A stretch of DNA of 19,407 nucleotides, taken from assembly GCA_964415525.1 (NCBI GenBank), contig CAYQAS010000081.1:1-19407 (forward strand). The letters are read 5' to 3'. Positions within the stretch are counted from its first letter, which is position 1; each line of letters opens with the position of its first letter. Below are positions 13,147 to 19,407 of this stretch, piece by piece. A program made the translations under genes and the position numbers. The notes under the pieces are model-generated. The model did no database searches and was not told the origin of the DNA. It saw only the letters and a list, made by a program, of their open reading frames with translations. This DNA comes from CAZPUI01 sp964415525 (GTDB lineage: Bacteria > Acidobacteriota > Holophagae > Holophagales > Holophagaceae).

Positions 13147-14223
13147 TTAGTTTATATTGCGTAATCCCTGAAACTTAAACGGTACTGCTGTTTCAAACAG
13201 ATGAGTGGTGTTTCCGGCATAGATATGATTCTTATCAATAGTCAGTTTGCGTACCGGTGACCCGGCGGAAAAATCTAGTTTGTTCAGTTCAACCCAAAAG
13301 ACATTCGGCAGTTGCGTAGATTCAAAAAAATAGATCTTGTTTTTATGGTCTGAGACGGTTCGCCATCTCGTCGCTGAAACGTTGGGGCGAATCGGGTCCT
13401 TGATGCCAAACGGTGCGGAGATGTTGCGGATAACACTAAAAGTTGCAGCCAGCGCATACTCGATATCGGCGACCTGAGGCAAAGAGTTGATATAGAAAGA
13501 GCCGCGCACAAATCGGTCGGCTGCCCTATGGGTTCCCGGCAACATGACTGTCCCGCCGATTTCTTGCCAATACTCTGCCAGGGCCAGTTGCTTGGCGAAG
13601 GTCGGCGAATTGGTCATCACTGTATAGGAACGATCATGGTGAATTACCAGCTTGCCGTCGATATATTCAAAGATGGCGCTGTCGCCGGAAGCATCGGATA
13701 CCGATAAATGCATTGTTGCCAGCCCTGATGTACCTACTGCGGCATCGGTAACCACGGAAAACTTCTCCTGTTTTAAGGCGGCTACTGTTTCTTCCACGGT
13801 TGAAAAACTATCCAAAACATACTGCGGCCAGGCGGCAATACTCAGCCCCGGTTTGTCAGGATTCTTCGGTTCCCACTGGGGATATGACGACTCCGCCAAC
13901 CACAGGACATTGGCAACCAATCCTTTTTCGTTCAAACCGTCGGCAGTAGACAGATCATAAGACGCAGCAATGACACTGCCGTATTTTGAGGTCCATTCCA
14001 GCGAATGCGGTCCTACCATGCCGTTGCGTTTCATCTCGCGAGGGAAGGCCCACAGATGGGTTCCCATATCTTCTTTCCAATCCATACTGCGACCAGTCAA
14101 TACAATGTTATCCAGTCCGTGATATACAACTCTTGAACAAGCTAGCGCCGAGAGACTTCCCATCAGCAATGTCGTGATAATTGCCATAACAAGAAGCAAC
14201 GAATGACGCTTGCACACCTTCAT
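13147..14223 (-). CDS. Secreted choloylglycine hydrolase/penicillin V acylase family (Ntn-hydrolase) enzyme
   Basis: 358 residues. A Sec signal peptide (basic MKVCKRH, hydrophobic core, SALA) is followed at once by Cys29, which becomes the N-terminal nucleophile after cleavage. The lipobox is not canonical, so signal peptidase I processing is more likely. The family motifs are CSRVVYHG, LTGRSMDW with Arg45 and Asp48, DGLNEKGLVANVLWL, the Asn in VMTNSPTF, and ATRWRTVSDHKNKIYFF with the catalytic-type Arg. The family hydrolyses amide bonds of bile salts, penicillin V, N-acyl homoserine lactones or N-acyl amino acids. Substrate is not readable here. AAAGGGG lies eight bases before the ATG. It converges with lexA over a terminator. 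It lies 42 bases downstream of the ATPase gene and may be cotranscribed with it. Confidence 0.9.
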   Translation of the reverse strand: MKVCKRHSLLLVMAIITTLLMGSLSALACSRVVYHGLDNIVLTGRSMDWKEDMGTHLWAFPREMKRNGMVGPHSLEWTSKYGSVIAASYDLSTADGLNEKGLVANVLWLAESSYPQWEPKNPDKPGLSIAAWPQYVLDSFSTVEETVAALKQEKFSVVTDAAVGTSGLATMHLSVSDASGDSAIFEYIDGKLVIHHDRSYTVMTNSPTFAKQLALAEYWQEIGGTVMLPGTHRAADRFVRGSFYINSLPQVADIEYALAATFSVIRNISAPFGIKDPIRPNVSATRWRTVSDHKNKIYFFESTQLPNVFWVELNKLDFSAGSPVRKLTIDKNHIYAGNTTHLFETAVPFKFQGLRNIN

Positions 14224-14265
14224 AAAACCAGTCCCCTTTCGTGAGTTTGATTTTGCAGTTAGTGT

Positions 14266-15399
14266 TTACCGATTGCTACTGAACGCGCTCAGCAGTTTAC
14301 GAACAAATCCGCCGATATTACCTTGCGCTTTTTCCGGCTGCTTCATGCCAACAATCTTATTGGCGATTTTGGCAATGCTGCGGGCTGGAGCGCAATTCGG
14401 CTCAAGTAAAATCAGCGGGCATTGTTTACGCAAAGAACGCGAAATTGCTTTATCTTCTTCAACCCCGCCCAAAAATTCCATATCTTCGTTAAGGTACTGC
14501 GACACTACTTTTTTCAGGCGGGAGGCGATGATCCCGGCTTCCAGGTCACCATCAACTTTATTGATAATCAGGCGTTTTTGGGCACTGGTCCCGAGAGTAT
14601 GCATTACTTTGATGATAGCATAGGCATCGGTCATCGCATGCGGTTCTGGTGTCGTGACGATGATCACTTCATCGGCCGCCAATAAGAAGTTTGACACATC
14701 CCGAGAAATACCGGCGCCGGTATCTAGCAGCAAGATGTCCGCCATGCCGTCCAATTCATTAAAACTGGTGATCACGCGGGTAAATTGCGCTTCGCTAAGC
14801 TGTGTAAGTTCCTGCAGGCCTGAACCGCCAGGAATCACCATAAAGCCGCCCGGGGCAGCTAGAGCGATGTCTCGCAGGCTTTTTTGCCCGCTAATGAGAT
14901 GACCTAAGTGATAATTGGTCTTGAGCCCTAACACTACATCCACATTGGCGGTACCCAGGTCAGTATCGATGACCACCACTTTTTGCCCCAGTGAGGTAAA
15001 AGCGACTGCAAGATTGGTGGATAAGGTCGTCTTCCCTACCCCGCCCTTACCGCTGGTCACAGCGATGACTCGCAGCGATTTGGGACTGGTCGACACCCGG
15101 GCGGTACGGGAAACAGCGGTGGGACGCATGCAGGTGTAGGCGCGCGAACCGGTAAGATCGCGCGCAATAATCTCAGCTGTAAAAACAACTGATCCGTGGT
15201 TCTCAGAGGGTATCGAAAGCTCAAGCCTGGAGCTGATGGGCCATAAGAGAATTTTACCGTTATCGTAAGGGATGGCAAATGAAAAAGAATGTTGCGAGAC
15301 ATCGACGATCCGGGTGGAAAAAGTCGACAAGCTGTTCGCGGTGACGGGGCGAACAGAAATAGGCACACCGACAATAAATGGATTATCTGTTTGACTCAT
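14266..15399 (-). CDS. MinD/FlhG-type P-loop ATPase with N-terminal PilZN (YcgR-N)-like domain
   Basis: 377 residues. Residues about 8-93 read like the N-terminal barrel of YcgR-type proteins (VGVPISVRP, FSTRIVDVS, FAIPYDNGKILLWPISSRLELSIP, VVFTAEIIARDL). A basic linker follows, then a complete MinD-like ATPase: deviant Walker A SGKGGVGKTT (Lys118, Lys123), VIDTDLGTANVD (Asp147), GGSGLQELTQL as in FlhG, Walker B-like ILLLDTGAGIS (Asp226), EPHAMTDAYAIIK and RLIINKV. The FlhG/YlxH subgroup counts flagella or positions polar machines. Here no flagellar gene is near. The PilZN assignment is by pattern and needs profile confirmation. The gene follows the VanW-family gene by 31 bases and lacks a strong ribosome binding site, so coupled expression is likely. 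Confidence 0.82.
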   Translation of the reverse strand: MSQTDNPFIVGVPISVRPVTANSLSTFSTRIVDVSQHSFSFAIPYDNGKILLWPISSRLELSIPSENHGSVVFTAEIIARDLTGSRAYTCMRPTAVSRTARVSTSPKSLRVIAVTSGKGGVGKTTLSTNLAVAFTSLGQKVVVIDTDLGTANVDVVLGLKTNYHLGHLISGQKSLRDIALAAPGGFMVIPGGSGLQELTQLSEAQFTRVITSFNELDGMADILLLDTGAGISRDVSNFLLAADEVIIVTTPEPHAMTDAYAIIKVMHTLGTSAQKRLIINKVDGDLEAGIIASRLKKVVSQYLNEDMEFLGGVEEDKAISRSLRKQCPLILLEPNCAPARSIAKIANKIVGMKQPEKAQGNIGGFVRKLLSAFSSNR

Positions 15400-15431
15400 C
15401 GTTTCAACTGCCCTTCAGATACTCAATCGCC

Positions 15432-16916
15432 CTATCGCTTTGGCTTGGAAGGCTGGCCTTGCAGTGTGATTGTGCCCTGTACGATCAGGGGCGACTGTCC
15501 TGGCGGTGCCTTTTTACTGGGGTCCACCGCAACAGGGGTGTTCGCATCTTTAGGCTTGCTGCCAATTTTTATAATCCGGTTTACGGGATCATAGTCATCC
15601 GTCGCCAGCAGCTGTCGCTCCTCTTTGCCATCCACTTTGCGGATTCGATAGGACGAAACGCGAAAACCACGTTGCGGTGGTTCGTCTACGACTTCCTTAC
15701 CGGCCTCCAGAGTGGGGTCCGGCTGTTTAATCTCTACAGGCTCAATCACACGATGCACAATATAATCTAGTTCGATCGGCGGCGGGGTATCCTTAACATC
15801 GCCCAGAACGGCGAAAAACAGCTCGTTATCGGTGATTACTGCGTGCAGCATAATGGGTCGGGATAAATTATTTTTGAACTTGAAATCAATTTGATTATCA
15901 ACCACTGTTGCATCAAAGCCTAACGGAACATAACCGATCGCCCGGCCGTGATTGCTGCGGTCGACGATTTCCAGATTCGCCAGCAAAGCGGAGTTGTATA
16001 GTGTACTGCTTACCTGGCAGACACCGCCGCCCCAGTCAGGCACCAGTTTACCGTCCAGGATTACCGGAGCCATACGGAACCCTTGCTGCTGCGTACGATT
16101 GCCGACGATGTTGTTATAGGAGAAAATTTCACCCGGTTTTAATACCGTGCCGTGAATTCGTTGGGTGGCCAGTTGCAGATTGGCATTGCGCTCATAGTCC
16201 CACGGTTTGAAATGCGTCGAATATAGGGCCAGCATGGTGTTGATGCCGGCAAAATTTGCATCGGTGAGCTTGGGTTTTTGTATATTGAATTTCAGGTCGA
16301 TAACGAAAGCCAATTGCATTTGCGGTTGCGAAAAAGCTTCTGTTGCCGATCTCTGCGTATCAAGCTTTCTGCCTTCGATGGCAGGAATTAAGGCAATATT
16401 TTTCGATTTAACCAGCACCAATAAAGATGCGTCACGCGGTTGGCGGTCCGTGGTAGGCGCCAGGTCAGTCAATATTTGTACCAATTTGGTTTTATCGACG
16501 GATACGTGCACCGGCAGGTATAGCTCATGTTCCCGCGCCGCAAGTCGGTCATGCCAGCGTTGAATAAAATTACTGCCGCGGCCAAACGCCAGCGAATCCG
16601 CTACACTCTGTTTTACATCCACCGTAAAGTCTATTTTTTCCGGCGAAATAAACCAGACTTCGGCTTGATCGGTAAGCATTACCGGCAGCCCGGCAGCAGC
16701 ACGCGTCGCTTCAAGCAGTCTGGCTTCGGCTTCCTCACGGGTAAGGCCGCCCACATCAATATAGGCAACATGAACATTGGGCAGAATTCGTGCATCGTGC
16801 AGGATCGCCTGATCAGCTGCAACGACGCCGACGATAGCCAATAGCATTAATATGCCAAACAAAAAACCTGATTGGCGTTTACGCGAATTCAAGCCCCAGA
16901 CCATTAGAAGACACAT
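15432..16916 (-). CDS. VanW-family cell-envelope protein with peptidoglycan-binding-like and G5 domains
   Basis: 494 residues. One N-terminal transmembrane helix (about 18-35), then a putative peptidoglycan-binding-4-like region (about 45-200, VHVAYIDVGGLTREEAEARL), then the VanW core (255-365) with GTVLKPGEIFSYNNIVGNRT, GGGVCQVSSTLYNSALLANLEIVDRSNHG and YVPLGFDATV. A G5-like segment follows (roughly 395-460, EPVEIKQPDPTLEAGKEVVDEPPQRGFRVSSYRI), and a Lys/Pro-rich tail. VanW domains occur in vancomycin resistance clusters but most members, like this, are chromosomal envelope proteins of unknown role, so resistance should not be inferred. No ribosome binding site precedes the ATG at 16916; an ATG at 16904 is an alternative start. 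It heads the pair with the MinD-like gene. Confidence 0.9.
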   Translation of the reverse strand: MCLLMVWGLNSRKRQSGFLFGILMLLAIVGVVAADQAILHDARILPNVHVAYIDVGGLTREEAEARLLEATRAAAGLPVMLTDQAEVWFISPEKIDFTVDVKQSVADSLAFGRGSNFIQRWHDRLAAREHELYLPVHVSVDKTKLVQILTDLAPTTDRQPRDASLLVLVKSKNIALIPAIEGRKLDTQRSATEAFSQPQMQLAFVIDLKFNIQKPKLTDANFAGINTMLALYSTHFKPWDYERNANLQLATQRIHGTVLKPGEIFSYNNIVGNRTQQQGFRMAPVILDGKLVPDWGGGVCQVSSTLYNSALLANLEIVDRSNHGRAIGYVPLGFDATVVDNQIDFKFKNNLSRPIMLHAVITDNELFFAVLGDVKDTPPPIELDYIVHRVIEPVEIKQPDPTLEAGKEVVDEPPQRGFRVSSYRIRKVDGKEERQLLATDDYDPVNRIIKIGSKPKDANTPVAVDPSKKAPPGQSPLIVQGTITLQGQPSKPKR

Positions 16917-16944
16917 CCATTCGCAATATCATTTTACACTTAAC

Positions 16945-17205
16945 TTATTTTTGATCATCATGGTGATGATAGGCCAATATCCAGGCAAAAATTATCGTAA
17001 TCAAACCGGCGAAGCTGATGTAAGCCAAGGTATTTGCCGATGGCCAAATGAATATGCGCGGCAGGATAAGCAATAAAAGATAAGAAAAACCTCCGCACCA
17101 AAATAGGGTGCGGAGACGAAACGGCCAACGAACCCAGCGTTTTGTTACCGAAAAAACGGCAACCAAAGCCAAAATTACAATTAGAGCCAGCCATTCAAAC
17201 TTCAT
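16945..17205 (-). CDS. Small three-helix membrane protein, unknown function
   Basis: 86 residues with three hydrophobic helices (about 4-21, 32-51 and 58-78), a basic loop KRWVRWPFRLR after the first helix and a His/Asp-rich tail. No family is recognised. The hydrophobic pattern, the ATG start and its place in the gap between two leftward genes support a real gene, but there is no good ribosome binding site upstream, so confidence is moderate. It starts 41 bases after the ynbB-type stop and ends 28 bases before the VanW gene. Confidence 0.6.
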   Translation of the reverse strand: MKFEWLALIVILALVAVFSVTKRWVRWPFRLRTLFWCGGFSYLLLLILPRIFIWPSANTLAYISFAGLITIIFAWILAYHHHDDQK

Positions 17206-17246
17206 ATTATTATTCTATCATTCGACAATTATCTGTCAAACCCTTC

Positions 17247-18494
17247 TTAATTGTGTGTGGTTGGGCAGATTTCAGTAGCAGCGCCCAACAAAGCAAGTAA
17301 AGAATGTTCGAACGTCAACCCGCCCTGCAGATAAACTGCATAAGGTGCGCGCAGAGGTCCATCGGCGCTTAGTTCAATAGAAGAGCCTTGAACAAAAGTG
17401 CCCCCCGCCATCACTACCGGATCAGGATAGCCGGGCATCGGCGCAGGTTCCGGCTTAAGATGGGAATCCACTGGCGAGTATTTTTGCAAACCGCGGCAGA
17501 ATGCAGTCAGTTTTTCTGCTGAACCGAGGGTGATCGACTGGATAATGTCGTTACGCAAGGTTTGGTAAACCGGGTGGACCGGATAGCCTAATGCAGCAAA
17601 AAAAGCAGCCGCAAATAAGGCGCTTTTTAGTGCCTGGGCTGTTGTGTGCGGGGCCAGAAAAAGCCCTTGATAATATAGACGATAGCCATCCTGAGAGGAG
17701 CCGACTTCGGCCCCAATGCCCGGGGCGGTCAAACGGCTTGCGGCCAATTCGACCAGATTGGCCCTGCCGGCAATATAGCCGCCGGTCGGCGCAATACCAC
17801 CGCCCGGATTCTTGATCAGCGACCCGACTGCCAGGTCGGCGCCGACCGCTGTCGGTTCACAGGTATCGGTAAATTCACCGTAACAATTATCCACCATAAT
17901 CACGCAATCAGGCCGGGCCGCTTTTATTGCCGCACATAACCCGCCGATTTGCGATACTGACAGGGATTGACGCAAACTGTAGCCGCAGGAACGTTGAATC
18001 AAAATCAATCGGGTTTCCGGTTTCAAAACTGTTCTGATGGTATCAGGGCTTAATGCCTGTTCAAAAGGTGTTTCGCGATAAGTCACGCCGAATTCTTTCA
18101 GGCAGCCAGGTACTGGCTTGGGGTGGCCGATTACCGTACACAGTGTGTCATAGGGGGTGCCGGTCAGCGACAACAATTCATCACCGGGACGCAGAACCCC
18201 GAACAACGCCGTTGCCAGCGCATGAGTGCCGGAAACGAACTGCGGCCGTACTAAAGCGTCTTCGCAGCCGAAAATATCGGCCCAGACCGCAGCCAGTTTG
18301 TCGCGCCCCTGATCGCCATAGCCATAACCGGTGGTCTGACGAAAATCATAATCGGACACCTTGTGTTTGCGGTACGCGTCAAGAATCCGGGCGGTATTCT
18401 GCAGGGATGTCGCTTCAATTTGATTGAACCGGGGTTGTAATTCAAGCAGTATTTTATCTTTGAGCGAAATTAACGACGCAGGAAAACGATTCAC
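17247..18494 (-). CDS. ynbB: YnbB-type PLP-dependent methionine gamma-lyase family protein
   Basis: 415 residues from a GTG with AAAGGA nine bases upstream. The cofactor lysine is Lys228 in VGSLIKNPGGGIAPTGGYIAG; other family segments are TTGYGYGDQGRDKL, FVSGTHALATALFG, LRPGDELLSLTGTPYDT, RSCGYSLRQSL and VDNCYGEFTD. The family (called methionine gamma-lyase or aluminium-resistance protein in databases) has no well established substrate. Its start lies five bases after the hflX stop. The hflX-ynbB pair matches ynbA-ynbB of Bacillus, where glnR and glnA follow, but here a small membrane protein follows instead. Confidence 0.92.
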   Translation of the reverse strand: MNRFPASLISLKDKILLELQPRFNQIEATSLQNTARILDAYRKHKVSDYDFRQTTGYGYGDQGRDKLAAVWADIFGCEDALVRPQFVSGTHALATALFGVLRPGDELLSLTGTPYDTLCTVIGHPKPVPGCLKEFGVTYRETPFEQALSPDTIRTVLKPETRLILIQRSCGYSLRQSLSVSQIGGLCAAIKAARPDCVIMVDNCYGEFTDTCEPTAVGADLAVGSLIKNPGGGIAPTGGYIAGRANLVELAASRLTAPGIGAEVGSSQDGYRLYYQGLFLAPHTTAQALKSALFAAAFFAALGYPVHPVYQTLRNDIIQSITLGSAEKLTAFCRGLQKYSPVDSHLKPEPAPMPGYPDPVVMAGGTFVQGSSIELSADGPLRAPYAVYLQGGLTFEHSLLALLGAATEICPTTHN

Positions 18495-18499
18495 CAGAC

Positions 18500-19407
18500 C
18501 TAGTCCTTTCTCTCTACAATATAGGCTGCCAACTGGCCAGCGAGTGACGCAGGCAGCAAGGTTCGTACTTTTACGCCGTCGGGGGTATACTCCTTATCTT
18601 GAACCACAGCCTGTTCGTGCAATATGTTCAGTACGCCGGACGATTCATAAGGAATCAGCAGATCTAGTGAACGATCCAGGTGGCTCAGCAGATCGTCAAG
18701 CGATGCCAGTAAATCGTTCAGCCCTTCCCCATCTTTGGCCGAAATGGCAACCGAGTCCGGTTTCCATAACAAACGTCGGAATTTGGCCGGTCCATTCAGG
18801 CAATCCACTTTGTTCATAACCGTGAGGACTTTTTTATCGGCGGCGCCCAGTTCTTTCAACACTTCATATACGGATCGGCTTTGCTCTTCCCATTCTTCCG
18901 AACTCGCATCGATGACATGCATCAAAACGTCCGCATACACCACTTCTTCCAGGGTGGCGCGAAAAGCGGCAATCAGGGCGTGCGGCAGTTTTCTGATGAA
19001 GCCGACTGTATCCGCCAGCAGCAACTTGCGTCCCGAGGGCAGCACCAACATACGAATCGTCGGGTCCAGTGTCGCAAACAGCTTGTCTTCTACCAGCACG
19101 CCGGCATCGGTCAGCCGATTCAACAACGTCGACTTACCGGCATTGGTATAGCCGACAATTGCCACGCAAGGCAGGCCCGATTGTACGCGTCGGTTGCGTT
19201 GCAGCGTCCGTTGCGCGGACACGGCATCGAGCGCTTCTTCAATATCATGAATTTTGTCGCGGATCGTCCGGCGGTCCACTTCCAGTTTGGTTTCACCGGG
19301 GCCTCTGGTGCCGATGCCGCCGCCCAACCGGGACATGACCAGGCCTTTACCGCCCAGGCGAGGCAGCAAATAGCGCATTTGGGCCAGTTCAACCTGTAAC
19401 TGTCCTT
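18500..19407 (-). CDS. hflX: GTPase HflX (N-terminal part lies outside window)
   Basis: The frame is open to the window edge; the first complete codons read GQLQVELAQMRYLLPRL, the end of the HflX N-terminal domain's coiled region, so the ATG at 19378 is internal. The signature SRLGGGIGTRGPGETKLEVDRR is followed by the G domain: G1 GYTNAGKSTL, the DPTIRML switch region, G3 DTVGFI, G4 NKVD and G5 SAKDGEGLN. The C-terminal domain ends LAGQLAAYIVERKD. HflX binds the large ribosomal subunit and splits stalled or hibernating 70S ribosomes, notably under heat stress. The gene is followed directly by the YnbB-type gene. Confidence 0.95.
   Translation of the reverse strand, partial: GQLQVELAQMRYLLPRLGGKGLVMSRLGGGIGTRGPGETKLEVDRRTIRDKIHDIEEALDAVSAQRTLQRNRRVQSGLPCVAIVGYTNAGKSTLLNRLTDAGVLVEDKLFATLDPTIRMLVLPSGRKLLLADTVGFIRKLPHALIAAFRATLEEVVYADVLMHVIDASSEEWEEQSRSVYEVLKELGAADKKVLTVMNKVDCLNGPAKFRRLLWKPDSVAISAKDGEGLNDLLASLDDLLSHLDRSLDLLIPYESSGVLNILHEQAVVQDKEYTPDGVKVRTLLPASLAGQLAAYIVERKD

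Noticed and set aside
13131..13148. Tandem GGATAGTTT repeat at the end of the Ntn-hydrolase gene
   Set aside because: Only two 9-base units, partly in the coding end; likely a simple local duplication with no evident role.
15432..16916. Vancomycin resistance locus
   Set aside because: VanW-domain proteins are widespread chromosomal proteins in Firmicutes; no vanA/H/X/R/S-type gene is present in the window.

Overview
The window reads as a chromosomal segment of a Gram-negative-staining (diderm) Firmicute, most likely class Negativicutes (Sporomusa/Pelosinus-like). This assignment is inferred. The supporting signals are Bacillus-type LexA boxes between divergent lexA and a yneA-like LysM gene, an hflX-ynbB gene pair, strict-anaerobe enzymes (ferredoxin-dependent 2-oxoacid oxidoreductase, PPi-dependent phosphofructokinase, PduL) and a secreted Ntn-hydrolase. 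No phage, insertion sequence, CRISPR array, tRNA or rRNA was recognised.

Layout. 1-446: 3' end of a glutamate synthase small subunit. 447-1154: a 708-base gap that is not protein coding. It holds an intrinsic terminator and then a remarkably well folded RNA (about 736-952) followed by a strong terminator hairpin (971-1020). 1155-6851: a rightward metabolic block with a PLP aminotransferase, a small ASCH/PUA-like protein, the phosphotransacylase PduL, an IclR regulator, and the delta, alpha, beta and gamma subunits of a 2-oxoacid:ferredoxin oxidoreductase, closed by a terminator at 6885-6917. The enzymes could together turn an amino acid into a 2-oxoacid, an acyl-CoA and then an acyl-phosphate, conserving energy. 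6996-10680: a PHP-domain phosphoesterase, an RDD membrane protein with a zinc ribbon at each end, a DUF4349 lipoprotein, and PPi-dependent phosphofructokinase, ending at a bidirectional terminator (10726-10776).

10806-13124: a leftward zinc-ribbon membrane protein, a leftward yneA-like gene, three LexA operators and rightward lexA with its own terminator. 13147-19407: all leftward. In transcription order these are hflX (5' end outside the window), a YnbB-type PLP lyase, a small three-helix membrane protein, a VanW-family protein, a MinD/FlhG-type ATPase fused to a PilZN-like domain, and a secreted choloylglycine-hydrolase-family enzyme.

The most unusual items are the structured RNA at 736-1020, in which one hairpin loop is nearly perfectly complementary to the 5' arm of the following terminator, and the PilZN-MinD fusion at 14266-15399. 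Both are read from the sequence alone; no database or folding program was used.
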